From the NCBI GenBank assembly GCA_041920465.1, contig JBHGXW010000020.1, positions 62,001 to 126,000 of the forward strand: a DNA stretch of 64,000 nucleotides, read 5' to 3'. Positions 24,490 through 32,618 of the stretch are shown piece after piece. The position numbers and the translations under genes are program-made. The stretch is from Brevibacillus_H sp041920465 (lineage in GTDB: Bacteria > Bacillota > Bacilli > Brevibacillales > Brevibacillaceae). The notes below the pieces were generated by a model. That model had not been told where the DNA came from. It was given only the letters and a program-made list of their open reading frames with translations, and made no database searches. Position 1 is the first letter of the stretch; each line of letters opens with the position of its first letter.

Positions 24490-24506
24490 TTGACTGGTCA
24501 GTACAA
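24490..24506. promoter_or_regulatory. Second TetR-type operator copy
   Basis: TTGACTGGTCAGTACAA differs from the promoter-proximal copy at a single base and lies 93 bases upstream of it, in the same orientation. The common 19-base unit is TATTGACTRGTCAGTACAA. Confidence 0.65.
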
Positions 24507-24603
24507 TTGTAGTGTACTCCTGTTTCTCTAATTTGGCAAGGGGGTCTACTCCAAAAATGTTAGAAACATCGACAATTGTTTTTCCCGCTGGCTGCGCGGA
24601 TTG

Positions 24604-24648
24604 AAAAAAAGTTTAATCACTTTAACGATTTAAAGTGATTAAACTTTC
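24604..24648 (-). terminator. Terminator of the NAD kinase gene
   Basis: AAGTTTAATCACTTT and AAAGTGATTAAACTT form a long stem; on the minus strand it ends in seven T shortly after the NAD kinase stop codon. Confidence 0.8.
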
Positions 24649-24650
24649 TT

Positions 24651-25451
24651 TTAGCCGGTAATAAAGGAATTGCGAACCCTTCCCCAAAATGGAAGCTTCT
24701 TGTACCTGGCGAACTTCACCTTCTCCGTTCCAACCCGGCAGGTGATGGTACGCACTTTTTTCCAGACGGCCTGATCACGGTCCAGTCCGATCATGATCTC
24801 CGGATTCATGACGATAAACTCAATTTCATGATGCTTGGGCAATACGAGCGAGCTGTTAATGGTTCGGTACATTTGGTTGTTAATCGACGCAATCTCGGAT
24901 AACTGGATCGCTTCAATCGAAGGATGGATCAAAGCGCCGTTTACCGCCTTATTATAGGCAGTGCTTCCGGACGGGGACGAAACAATTAAGCCATCTCCGC
25001 GGAACGTCTCGAACTCTTCTCCATTGATAAATACACTCACGACCAGCGTGGACAGAGAAGCATTGCGTATCACCACTTCATTTAAAGCCCAATTGGTGAA
25101 CGTTTGTCCATCAATCAAGTGAATCCTGCATTGTACCGTAGGGTATTGGGCGATAAACGGCTGGACCGTTTCCAAGGCCAGTACAAAATCATCCAACTCA
25201 TCCGGCCGCCAATCGGCGTAAAATCCCAGATGGCCGGTATGAATTCCCACATAGGTCGGCTCAAACCCGTATTGGTGCACAGCCTCCAGAAGAGTTCCGT
25301 CTCCTCCGATGGATAATACCAGATCAGGCCGCTCTGTCTCATTTTCGACAAAACGATAGATGCGTCTGGTGCTGGATAACAATTTTTCTTTTAAGATTCG
25401 TTCCACTTCTCTGGTATAATCATCTTTTCGCAAAACCGTTGCAACCTTCAT
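24651..25451 (-). CDS. nadK: NAD kinase
   Basis: A 266-residue ATP-NAD kinase that makes NADP. The diagnostic motif 'LVLSIGGDGTLLEAVHQ' is present, followed by 'GIHTGHLGFYADW', 'LNEVVIRNAS' and 'GDGLIVSSPSGSTAYNKAVNGALIHP'. Length agrees with the short Gram-positive class. ATG at 25451 follows AGAGGGACCGTG; the preceding GTG could also serve. It is monocistronic. Confidence 0.95.
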   Translation of the reverse strand: MKVATVLRKDDYTREVERILKEKLLSSTRRIYRFVENETERPDLVLSIGGDGTLLEAVHQYGFEPTYVGIHTGHLGFYADWRPDELDDFVLALETVQPFIAQYPTVQCRIHLIDGQTFTNWALNEVVIRNASLSTLVVSVFINGEEFETFRGDGLIVSSPSGSTAYNKAVNGALIHPSIEAIQLSEIASINNQMYRTINSSLVLPKHHEIEFIVMNPEIMIGLDRDQAVWKKVRTITCRVGTEKVKFARYKKLPFWGRVRNSFITG

Positions 25452-25684
25452 CACGGTCCCTCTCTATCCTTTCGGTGCTGCATCAATTCTTTCATCCCCC
25501 ACTATACCACAGATACGATCAGAGATGCTCTTTCACTGCCGGGATTGTTCACGGTAAAAACAGATTTGACATGCTGCCCATCCTATCCTTCCGTCTGCAC
25601 CTGCCGGTTGAGGCTGACATAATCTTGTAAGTAAAGCTTCTTTATGAAGCCTTTCGCAAAAGTCGTCGAGGGGGTGAATGGCGA

Positions 25685-26044
25685 ATGGCCTACCTGATTC
25701 GAATTTCCCTTTCCAAAAGACGGCTTTCTTTATATAACTACGGCCGGCTAACCAAGGTTTATCCAGTCGGAGTCGGGAAGATCACGACACTGACACCTTC
25801 AGGAAATTTTACGATTGTCAACAAGGTCCGTTATCCATACAGCTATCCGGGCGGCCCGTTATCTGTATTCGGAACGGTGTGGATGGGATTAAGCAAGCCG
25901 CATTACGGGATTCACGGTACGAACCGGCCTTCCTCCATCGGCAAATACGTTTCCCACGGCTGCATCCGCATGTACAACAAAGACGTGGAAGAATTGGCTC
26001 GGATCGTCCCCATCGGTACACCGGTCCAAATTCGCCCCAGGTAA
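25685..26044 (+). CDS. Minimal L,D-transpeptidase (YkuD domain)
   Basis: A 119-residue protein that is almost only the YkuD catalytic domain, with motif 'GIHGTN' and catalytic 'SHGCIRM' (Cys nucleophile, preceding His). Such enzymes form 3-3 peptidoglycan cross-links or act on spore cortex/cell wall. No signal peptide or LysM domain is present, as in some spore-associated members. Ribosome site GAGGGGGTG. It is flanked by a hairpin downstream. Confidence 0.88.
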   Translation: MAYLIRISLSKRRLSLYNYGRLTKVYPVGVGKITTLTPSGNFTIVNKVRYPYSYPGGPLSVFGTVWMGLSKPHYGIHGTNRPSSIGKYVSHGCIRMYNKDVEELARIVPIGTPVQIRPR

Positions 26045-26052
26045 ACACGAGA

Positions 26053-26083
26053 AGGGTGAGATTGGCCAGGCCGCTCTCACCCT
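26053..26083. terminator. Hairpin between convergent genes
   Basis: AGGGTGAGA (26053-26061) and TCTCACCCT (26075-26083) flank a GGCC-containing loop. There is only a weak T tail, so efficiency is uncertain. Confidence 0.45.
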
Positions 26084-26092
26084 CTTATCGAT

Positions 26093-26503
26093 TTATTCAT
26101 GAATGATGCGTTGTTCCAATCCGCGTACAATTTCTTCCGCTTTAGCCGCCCAGCGGGAATCAACCGGTGCGTCTTTATCCACCGGCTCCTGAAATTGATT
26201 GATCAACGGCGAGATAACCCGACTGTCTATGTATCCGATATCCGGGTCATTCTCTGTCTGATACACATGCTTTAAGACAAACGGCTGCCCGAATTCAACT
26301 CTCGCATCCGGGCTGTCCAGTTCTCCTTCTCTCACCGTGATCGGAAGGCGAAGAAACACCATGCCGGCCTCGTCCAGCTTCCGGTCAAAATATCCCCCGT
26401 CATACTCCCAATTAGCCAGCACGAAGCCTTCCGGAACCAACTGTTCCCTGAGGTCACCGTATGTGCCCTGTTTTCCTTCCAATCTGCTTGGAATTCGATG
26501 CAT
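26093..26503 (-). CDS. YugN-like protein
   Basis: A 136-residue protein resembling the YugN family (one small alpha/beta domain). It is the third gene of an apparent operon with pgi and a small HTH gene; in Bacillus subtilis yugN is also near pgi, which supports the call. The ATG at 26503 has AAGGGGG six bases upstream, better placed than the ATG two codons earlier. Function is unknown. Confidence 0.75.
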   Translation of the reverse strand: MHRIPSRLEGKQGTYGDLREQLVPEGFVLANWEYDGGYFDRKLDEAGMVFLRLPITVREGELDSPDARVEFGQPFVLKHVYQTENDPDIGYIDSRVISPLINQFQEPVDKDAPVDSRWAAKAEEIVRGLEQRIIHE

Positions 26504-26566
26504 GTACATCCCCCTTTCGCTATCTCTTGCTTATTTTGCTGCAAAAGGGAAGAATGTACTCAAGGT

Positions 26567-26797
26567 TTAATCCTCGTCTTTATAATCGTAGCTTTCCGGA
26601 ACCGGTTCGAACTTCTCCTGCTCTTCAAATTCACGCAGTTTTTTCATTTGTTCGAGGTGATGGTTGAATTGTTCCTTATTGATCAAGTACTCTTCACCGT
26701 TATGAACAGCACGTATTCGCCCTTCTTTGATTTTGTCCAGCACAAACGCCTCGGGAAGCTGCAAATATTCAGCTGTTTCCTTCACAGTTAAGTACAT
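26567..26797 (-). CDS. Small excisionase-type HTH DNA-binding protein
   Basis: A 76-residue protein with an N-terminal winged HTH_17/MerR-like motif: 'MYLTVKETAEYLQLPEAFVLDKIKEGRIRAV' followed by 'NGEEYLINKEQF' (wing). The C-terminal third is acidic. It begins 11 bases after pgi with an AAGGGA site and precedes yugN. No phage genes surround it, so despite the excisionase-like fold it is more likely a resident regulator. Confidence 0.75.
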   Translation of the reverse strand: MYLTVKETAEYLQLPEAFVLDKIKEGRIRAVHNGEEYLINKEQFNHHLEQMKKLREFEEQEKFEPVPESYDYKDED

Positions 26798-26807
26798 AAG
26801 CCATCCC

Positions 26808-28166
26808 TTACCCCTGTTTCAGTCTTGCTTCCAGTTCCTTTCGCTGCTCTTCAAATCCCGGTTTGCCCAAGAGAGCAAACATGTTGGCTTTATACGCTTC
26901 CACTCCCGGCTGATCAAACGGATTAACTCCCAGCAGATAACCGCTTAATCCGCATGCTTTCTCAAAGAAGTAAATGAGGCTTCCCAGATAATAAGGGGTC
27001 ACTTCCGGGATCGTCACAACCAGATTAGGCACTCCGCCATCGACGTGTGCAAGCACCGTTCCTTCAAACGCTTTCTTGTTGACGAAGTCCATACCCTTGC
27101 CGGAAAGGAAATTGAGGCCGTCGATATTGGCTGGATCCTCTGGAATCTCAATATCCTTATGCGGTTTGTCCACGATGAGAACCGTCTCAAACAAGTTGCG
27201 CATACCGTCCTGAATGTACTGCCCCATGGAATGCAGGTCGGCCGAGAACTCAACCGATGCCGGGAAGATTCCTTTGCCGTCTTTGCCTTCCGATTCGCCG
27301 TACAACTGTTTCCACCATTCGGAGAAGAAGCGGAATTGCGGCTCGTAACTTACCAGGAGTTCCACGTTTTTGCCTTTGCGGTACAAGGCATTGCGAATGG
27401 CCGCATATTGGTAGCACGGATTGTCGGCCAGCACAGGAGTTCTGTATTGCTCCCTAGCTGCTGCCGCTCCCTCCATCAATTCATCAATATTGACTCCGCT
27501 TACGGCAATCGGCAGAAGTCCTACCGCAGTCAGAACCGAGTAACGGCCGCCCACGTCATCCGGAATGACGAAGCTCTCATAGCCTTCCTCATCCGCCAGC
27601 TTGCGCAGTGCCCCGCGAGCTTTGTCCGTTGTTGCGTAAATACGTTTTCTGGCTTCTTCTTTGCCGTACTTCTGTTCCATGTAGCTGCGGAAAATCCGGA
27701 AGGCTACTGCAGGTTCTGTCGTAGTTCCCGATTTTGAAATCACATTGATGGAGACATCTTTGCCCTCAATCACATCTAGCAGATGGGAGACATAAGTCGG
27801 GCTGATGGTGTTGCCCACAAAATAGATTTCCGGCGTTTTGCGTTTTTCTTTTGGCAGCGTGTTGTAGAACGTATGCCCGAGCATGTCCAGCACCGCTTTG
27901 GCTCCCAAATAGGAACCGCCAATCCCGATCACAAGCAATACATCGGAATTCGCTTGAATGTTGGCTGCTGCCTGCTTGATTCGTTGAAACTCTTCTTTGT
28001 CATAGTTGACAGGCAAATCTACCCAACCAAGAAAATCATGACCGGGACCCGTTTGCTGATGAAGCATCTCATGTGCCAAAGATACGTACGGAGCGAGATT
28101 CTCCCATTCGTGAGGATTTACAAAAGGAAGCACATTGCGATAATCAAATCCAATCTTGTTTTTCAT
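26808..28166 (-). CDS. pgi: Glucose-6-phosphate isomerase
   Basis: A 452-residue glycolytic enzyme interconverting glucose-6-phosphate and fructose-6-phosphate. Visible signatures are 'VIGIGGSYLGAKAVLDML', 'NVISKSGTTTEPAVAFRIFR', 'GGRYSVLTAVGLLPIA' and 'SLIYFFEKACGLSGYLLGVNPFDQPGVEAYK'. Length matches Gram-positive Pgi. The ATG at 28166 follows GGAGGTAACC; a start four codons upstream would precede the ribosome site. First gene of the pgi-HTH-yugN operon. Confidence 0.96.
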   Translation of the reverse strand: MKNKIGFDYRNVLPFVNPHEWENLAPYVSLAHEMLHQQTGPGHDFLGWVDLPVNYDKEEFQRIKQAAANIQANSDVLLVIGIGGSYLGAKAVLDMLGHTFYNTLPKEKRKTPEIYFVGNTISPTYVSHLLDVIEGKDVSINVISKSGTTTEPAVAFRIFRSYMEQKYGKEEARKRIYATTDKARGALRKLADEEGYESFVIPDDVGGRYSVLTAVGLLPIAVSGVNIDELMEGAAAAREQYRTPVLADNPCYQYAAIRNALYRKGKNVELLVSYEPQFRFFSEWWKQLYGESEGKDGKGIFPASVEFSADLHSMGQYIQDGMRNLFETVLIVDKPHKDIEIPEDPANIDGLNFLSGKGMDFVNKKAFEGTVLAHVDGGVPNLVVTIPEVTPYYLGSLIYFFEKACGLSGYLLGVNPFDQPGVEAYKANMFALLGKPGFEEQRKELEARLKQG

Positions 28167-28265
28167 GGTTACCTCCATTGGCCCAAGTTTTCTGTTTTTA
28201 TTTTATCATGGACAGAATTTGTCTGCGCGGGACAATTTTTGACCACCAAGATTTTTTGACGGTTT

Positions 28266-28442
28266 TCAGGAAGATTCCCATAGTACTTTCAGCAAGAAGA
28301 ACAGGATAATACCTAACGCGGTAACGCCGGCCCACAGGTACTTTTCCTTTTGATCAGCCTCATCTGCTTTCAGTATCCCGATACACTTCCAGGTTCCTAC
28401 AATCATCAAGACCAGACTTCCGATCAGAATGAACAGCCCCAT
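28266..28442 (-). CDS. Small two-helix membrane protein, unrecognised
   Basis: A 58-residue reading frame with two hydrophobic segments ('LFILIGSLVLMIVGTW' and 'LWAGVTALGIILFFLLKVLW') separated by a short charged stretch rich in Lys, Asp and Glu. The ribosome site GGAAAGGAGGAGGG before the ATG is very strong, which supports expression. It lies just upstream of pgi on the same strand. Confidence 0.65.
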   Translation of the reverse strand: MGLFILIGSLVLMIVGTWKCIGILKADEADQKEKYLWAGVTALGIILFFLLKVLWESS

Positions 28443-28498
28443 AATCCCTCCTCCTTTCCTTCCTATTACTTATATGGGAAGGAGGGGAGAACATTCCA

Positions 28499-28663
28499 CT
28501 ATTTTTCTTCCTGTTGATCCTGCCGTGCTTTCCCCAAACGGCTGAGAATTTGCCTGCCTCGTTCACGCGCCGACTCATTTGCCAGGCGGAGCTTGTTTTT
28601 CTTTAAGAGTCCGTTTTTGGACGTATCAGGCCGGGATGCTTTGCGGTCTTTTGGCTCTGTCAT
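28499..28663 (-). CDS. Small basic protein, unrecognised
   Basis: A 54-residue, Lys/Arg-rich, hydrophilic reading frame. Its ATG overlaps the stop codon of the YqkE-like gene (ATGA), suggesting translational coupling. It is predicted mostly helical with many charged residues. No family was recognised. Confidence 0.5.
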   Translation of the reverse strand: MTEPKDRKASRPDTSKNGLLKKNKLRLANESARERGRQILSRLGKARQDQQEEK

Positions 28664-28938
28664 ACGTACTTGCCACCCGGTTTTTTATCGTATTCCTCAA
28701 GTAACTCCGCAAATGATTTGTTCTTTTCTTTCTCCTCTTTTTCCTTGCGGCGCCGTTCCGCTTCTTCCCTTGCTTCTTTTTCCTGGGCCAGCTTGAGGTC
28801 TTTCTCGATGTTTTTCAGCTTGCTGATCATGTCTTCCTTCAGCATGTCTTTCAAGCTTTGCCCCGTTTTTGTTTCCGTATATTCCACGCTGATTTCTTGC
28901 GTTTTTTTGTTGAGATGTGCTGTCTTTTTCTTAGCCAT
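28660..28938 (-). CDS. YqkE-like protein (DUF3886)
   Basis: A 92-residue highly charged protein with a long central Lys/Glu/Arg-rich coiled-coil region. The N-terminus 'MAKKKTAHLNKK' and the C-terminus 'SFAELLEEYDKKPGGKYV' resemble YqkE/DUF3886 of Bacillales. The ATG at 28938 has AAAGGAG 10 bases upstream; the frame extends further upstream without support. Function is unknown. Confidence 0.7.
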   Translation of the reverse strand: MAKKKTAHLNKKTQEISVEYTETKTGQSLKDMLKEDMISKLKNIEKDLKLAQEKEAREEAERRRKEKEEKEKNKSFAELLEEYDKKPGGKYV

Positions 28939-29037
28939 TCTTCTGATTTCTCCTTTCGAAAAGCTCCATGGATATTTTCTGTTATTCACCCTCTGTTCAG
29001 GCAATACTACAAGCATCCGAAGAGAGGAGGCAATACA

Positions 29038-29166
29038 ATGCGCAATAAAGCAAAAGACTTTGGCAAAACAGCTGATATTCGTGGACCAAAAGCACAATCG
29101 GAAGCTGTACGTTCAAATGGTTCCATCAACAGTGAACCACAAGAGCGTTTAAAAGAAAACAGGTAG
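29038..29166 (+). CDS. sspK: Small acid-soluble spore protein K-like
   Basis: A 42-residue hydrophilic protein starting 'MRNKAKDF' and ending with 'NGSINSEPQERLKENR'. The 'GSINSxPQER' stretch is close to the C-terminal part of Bacillus SspK, a minor SASP made in the forespore. A GAGAGGAGG ribosome site precedes the ATG. It is 16 bases upstream of the DUF3905 gene, so the two may be co-expressed. Confidence 0.72.
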   Translation: MRNKAKDFGKTADIRGPKAQSEAVRSNGSINSEPQERLKENR

Positions 29167-29182
29167 TGTCGGAGGATTGGCG

Positions 29183-29533
29183 ATGGATCATGACAAAACA
29201 CCGCAAAAAATGGAAAACGTCGCAATCGATGGGACTCTTCCCCATCAAATAGACGCCCCCGATTATAAAAAATCAAGGCGCAAAATGCAAAAACCATTTG
29301 TGAATGAATTTGGCGTGGTGATTGGCGACAGCTTCTATAATTCCGCCAATTCTCCGCTTAACCAATGGAGCCGCGACACGGATCCCTCGGTAATGGCTGG
29401 AGACCGCTGGGTGCATCCTACCAACGATATCGGCTGGAACACCCCCGAAAACCGGGACCTTCTCGAAGACATCCCGCCAAAAGGGACCCCCTTCATGCAT
29501 CCGACCATTGATGTCAGCCACGGCAAAGATTGA
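29183..29533 (+). CDS. DUF3905 protein
   Basis: A 116-residue soluble protein. The segment 'SPLNQWSRDTDPSVMAGDRWVHPTNDIGWNTPENRDLLED' is typical of the DUF3905 family found in endospore formers. The ATG at 29183 is preceded by GGAGG with 7-base spacing; an upstream TTG is less likely. Linkage to an SspK-like gene suggests spore-related expression, but no function is known. Confidence 0.7.
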   Translation: MDHDKTPQKMENVAIDGTLPHQIDAPDYKKSRRKMQKPFVNEFGVVIGDSFYNSANSPLNQWSRDTDPSVMAGDRWVHPTNDIGWNTPENRDLLEDIPPKGTPFMHPTIDVSHGKD

Positions 29534-29545
29534 ATTGCCGACGGG

Positions 29546-29584
29546 TGCCCCGTTCACAGCCCCAAACAGCGGGGCATCTTTTTT
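29546..29584 (+). terminator. Terminator of the sspK-DUF3905 unit
   Basis: TGCCCCG and GGGGCA pair around an 18-base loop and are followed by TCTTTTTT. Confidence 0.75.
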
Positions 29585-29659
29585 GCCGTCTTCTATTGTG
29601 GTGTAAGATCGCGGCGCAAGGGCCTGCAACTATTCCGCTTCTCGTTCGTATATACTAGC

Positions 29660-30832
29660 ATGAACCGGGTGAATGATGAACGGGAGTTGAATCTCTTCAT
29701 GAAGAATCAATCCAAAATAAAATCGGCTCTCTTGGCTATCGGAGCATTTCTGGCTGCGAATCTGAAGTGGCTCGTCGGGCTGTTGAAGTTTTCCAAATTC
29801 GGCGTAACCCTGCTTTCGATGATTGTGAGTATGTGGGCTTACGCTCTCTATTACGGCTGGAAATTCGCTGTCGCGATAGTCTATCTGATATTTGTGCATG
29901 AAATGGGCCATTTGGTGGCTGCCAAGCGGAAAGGGATTCAGACTTCCCCTGCCGTATTCATTCCGTTTGCCGGGGCGCTGATCTCCATGAAAGAACAGCC
30001 AAGAGATGCCGAGACCGAGAGTTATTTGGCCTATGGCGGACCGTTGGCCGGTTTGATCTCCTTCCTTCCCGCGATCCCGCTTTATTACTGGACCGAAGAC
30101 CCGTTTTGGGGACTGGTTATTTTCTTAGGGGCCATGATCAACTTGTTTAATCTGCTGCCGGTCTCTCCACTGGACGGCGGGCGTATCGTTTCTGTACTCT
30201 CAACCAAAATCTGGTTTGTCGGATTGGCGCTTTTGGGTGTCTTGCTATTCTTCTCACCCGATCCGCTGCTTTTTTTGATATTTATCCTGGGACTGCTCAG
30301 TTGGTGGAGACGCATTCGGGAGACCTACCAGCATCGCGTGCTATCGTATGAAAAGCAAAAGCTGCAATCATTTATTGTCGATGTCCAAAGCTGGCCGCAG
30401 CTTCACTCGCTTGTCGACAAACGTGCGGAACTGCAGTTTCAACTCTTCCCGGACGGTAAAGAAAAGCGCCGTTTCTACATCCCGTTTCTGGAGGATGACA
30501 AGAGGTTCACTGCCGACAAACGCCGCCTTGACCGGGAGTACGCACAGTTAAAGTGGGAGCTCTTGCAACAGTGGGAGCGCATGCCGGTTTATTTCCTTGA
30601 CGGCAATCCGTTCGAACCGATCCCGTCTCCTCTCTTATTGGAAGCTGTCGCACAGATGGAGGAACGGCTGCGCAAGATCGAGGAACAACTGCATCGGTTA
30701 AGCACCTATTACGAATCGCCGGCAAAAACGAAGTGGAAGGTTCTCATAGCCTATCTTGGCCTTATCGTTGTGTTGTCACTCTTCTTCCTTTACGGCAACA
30801 ATATTATGGATCATCATCAGGGATATATGTAG
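29660..30832 (+). CDS. Site-2-protease family (M50) membrane metalloprotease
   Basis: A 390-residue membrane protein. The zinc motif HExxH is 'FVHEMGHLVAAKRKG', and the second motif is 'NLFNLLPVSPLDGGRI', whose Asp completes the site. Several helices surround these motifs; a long cytoplasmic helical region with 'QMEERLRKIEEQLHRLSTYY' coiled coil precedes a C-terminal membrane helix. The start is uncertain: neither the ATG at 29660 nor the one at 29699 has a good ribosome site. The substrate is unknown; family members cleave anti-sigma factors or other membrane proteins. Confidence 0.85.
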   Translation: MNRVNDERELNLFMKNQSKIKSALLAIGAFLAANLKWLVGLLKFSKFGVTLLSMIVSMWAYALYYGWKFAVAIVYLIFVHEMGHLVAAKRKGIQTSPAVFIPFAGALISMKEQPRDAETESYLAYGGPLAGLISFLPAIPLYYWTEDPFWGLVIFLGAMINLFNLLPVSPLDGGRIVSVLSTKIWFVGLALLGVLLFFSPDPLLFLIFILGLLSWWRRIRETYQHRVLSYEKQKLQSFIVDVQSWPQLHSLVDKRAELQFQLFPDGKEKRRFYIPFLEDDKRFTADKRRLDREYAQLKWELLQQWERMPVYFLDGNPFEPIPSPLLLEAVAQMEERLRKIEEQLHRLSTYYESPAKTKWKVLIAYLGLIVVLSLFFLYGNNIMDHHQGYM

Positions 30833-30854
30833 AAAACCCGCCCGGCTCAAAGTG

Positions 30855-30930
30855 CAAAAAAATCCCCTCCAAGCAGAGTAGACCACTTATCAAAAAGGTA
30901 AGGTTTTTACACTGTCTACCTGGAGGGGAT
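30855..30930 (-). terminator. Long hairpin terminator
   Basis: TCCCCTCCA and TGGAGGGGA form the base of a stem extended by GTAGAC/GTCTAC. On the minus strand it ends in seven T and is placed to terminate the YuzB-like gene; it also separates it from the convergent M50 gene. Confidence 0.7.
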
Positions 30931-30962
30931 TTATCAATTTCTGATGAGTCCGCCGGTTTTTA

Positions 30963-31193
30963 TTATTTGCTCTTTCTGATATGCGGCTGCATTTTGGTGA
31001 TCAACTCTTCTTCGTTATTGCCGATAAACCATCTGCCGTTAACGAAAATGAACGCCCGCTTTAAGCAATGCCCGCACATATTTTGACAGCCAATTTCCAC
31101 CGTAGCATCCGGCACCATCTCTTTTAAACGCTTGGCGAATTTCTCTGCCTGGTAGCCCTTGCACAAATCACAAATCCGGATATCGTTAGCCAT
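30963..31193 (-). CDS. YuzB-like protein (DUF1450)
   Basis: A 76-residue protein with 'IRICDLCKGYQAEKFAKRL' at the N-terminus and 'IGCQNMCGHCLKRAFIFVNG' in the middle, the cysteine pattern of DUF1450, a thioredoxin-like fold resembling small 2Fe-2S ferredoxins. The ATG at 31193 has AAAGGA upstream. It is divergent from the tyrosine phosphatase gene. Whether it binds a cluster is not established. Confidence 0.8.
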   Translation of the reverse strand: MANDIRICDLCKGYQAEKFAKRLKEMVPDATVEIGCQNMCGHCLKRAFIFVNGRWFIGNNEEELITKMQPHIRKSK

Positions 31194-31315
31194 ATAGCAT
31201 GTTCCTTTCAAATATATCATTATTACTATAATTGGTTTTATCAGTGGTAGCAAGTTTTCATCCATAGAGGTACAATAGAAAACAAATCGTTTGCGACAGA
31301 AAGGAAGAAATCTCT

Positions 31316-31780
31316 TTGATTCACGTATTGTTTGTTTGTCTCGGAAATATATGCCGCTCTCCTATGGCCGAGGCTGTTTTTCGCCATCTGGTGGTTCAAG
31401 CAGGCCTTCAGGATCGGATTGTCATTGATTCGGCAGGAACCGGGGGCTGGCATGAGGGCGAACCGCCGCATGCAGGCACACAGCAAGTGCTCAATGCCAA
31501 AAAGATTAAGCACGACACCATTCGGGCCCGCCAAATCAAACCATCTGACTTTGGTCAATTTGATTATATTATTGGCATGGATGAGGAAAATATCTCCAAC
31601 TTATGCCGCTTAACATCTGAGCACGGCAAAATTTATCGACTTCTTGACTTCGCGCCTGACCTTCCGGAAAGGAACGTGGAAGACCCTTATTACACCAAAC
31701 GGTTTGACTACGTGTACTCGCTGGTGGAAGCGGGCTGCCGCGGACTCTTGGAACATATCCGGCGTGAGCACCAAATATAA
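31316..31780 (+). CDS. Low-molecular-weight protein tyrosine phosphatase
   Basis: A 154-residue enzyme with P-loop 'VCLGNICRSPMAEAVF' (CX5R) at the N-terminus and 'VEDPYY' carrying the general acid Asp near residue 120. The Ile in GNICRS is the residue found in tyrosine-specific members such as YfkJ; the arginine phosphatase YwlE has Thr there. The start is TTG behind AAAGGAAG. Confidence 0.9.
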   Translation: MIHVLFVCLGNICRSPMAEAVFRHLVVQAGLQDRIVIDSAGTGGWHEGEPPHAGTQQVLNAKKIKHDTIRARQIKPSDFGQFDYIIGMDEENISNLCRLTSEHGKIYRLLDFAPDLPERNVEDPYYTKRFDYVYSLVEAGCRGLLEHIRREHQI

Positions 31781-31789
31781 AAAAATATG

Positions 31790-31822
31790 AAAAAAAGAGG
31801 CAGCCGAGGCTGTCTCTTTTTT
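31790..31822. terminator. Bidirectional terminator between the phosphatase and motB
   Basis: AAAAGAGGCAGCC and GGCTGTCTCTTTT form a short-loop stem with T runs in both directions; it overlaps the motB stop codon. Confidence 0.8.
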
Positions 31823-32618
31823 ATTTGGCGTTATTCGAAGGAACCGGAATGCTGCGCAAAATGGAAACCTCTACCCGGCGGTTTTTGGCTCGCCCTTCAG
31901 GAGTATCGTTGCTGGCAATCGGGTGATACTCTCCGTAGCCAGTCGCACTGAATGCACGCGGGTCCAGCTTGGGGTTTTCCAGTAGAATTTTCATAAAGTT
32001 CAAAGCACGCTTGGAACTTAAATCCCAGTTGGAAGGGAACTCGCTGGTATGAATCGGAACGTTGTCAGTATGGCCGGAAACAATCACCTGCCACGGATAC
32101 TGCTCGAGCAGCGAGGAGATTTCAACCGCCAGTTTTCTTGCATCAGGCCGTACCTCCGCGCTACCAGAGGCAAACAAAGCGTTATCCAAAATGGTGAGCA
32201 TCAGTCCCATATCGGTCAGCTTGGTCTGCAGCTTGTCTGTCAGCTTGTTTTCTTTAATATATGCATCAATCGATTTTTGCAGCTTTTGCAGATTTTCCGT
32301 CTCTTTCTGGAACTTCTCCCGCTGTTCCTTTTCTTGCTCTGTTTCCTGCTTCTTCTCCTGTTCCTTCTCAGGCAAAGTGGATTGCGGAACCACTTCCGGC
32401 ACTTGTACGGGGGAAGGACTTTCAAAGAAGCTGATCCCGCCGTTAAACGCCATGTTCAAGGACTGGGCTAACTGGTCAAACTTCTTGACATCCACCTGGC
32501 TGGAGGCGAACAAAACGATAAACAGAGCCAGGAGAAGCGTCAACAGGTCGGAATAGGGGATCAGCCAGGTTTCGTCCATGTGCTCATCATGATGTGCATG
32601 CTTTTTCCTTTTAGCCAT
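31821..32618 (-). CDS. motB: Flagellar motor stator protein MotB
   Basis: A 265-residue stator subunit. The single N-terminal helix contains 'YSDLLTLLLALFIVLFASS' with the ion-binding Asp at position 24. A Lys/Glu-rich coiled linker follows, then an OmpA-like peptidoglycan-binding domain ('VSGHTDNVPI', 'NWDLSSKRALNFMKILL', 'KNRRVEVSIL'). The sequence around Asp24 matches proton-type MotB of Bacillus better than sodium-type MotS. It overlaps motA by eight bases. Confidence 0.95.
   Translation of the reverse strand: MAKRKKHAHHDEHMDETWLIPYSDLLTLLLALFIVLFASSQVDVKKFDQLAQSLNMAFNGGISFFESPSPVQVPEVVPQSTLPEKEQEKKQETEQEKEQREKFQKETENLQKLQKSIDAYIKENKLTDKLQTKLTDMGLMLTILDNALFASGSAEVRPDARKLAVEISSLLEQYPWQVIVSGHTDNVPIHTSEFPSNWDLSSKRALNFMKILLENPKLDPRAFSATGYGEYHPIASNDTPEGRAKNRRVEVSILRSIPVPSNNAK

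Noticed and set aside
26567..26797. Excisionase-like gene as a sign of a prophage or integrative element
   Set aside because: It is flanked by pgi and yugN with operon-like spacing and there are no integrase, attachment sites or other phage genes.
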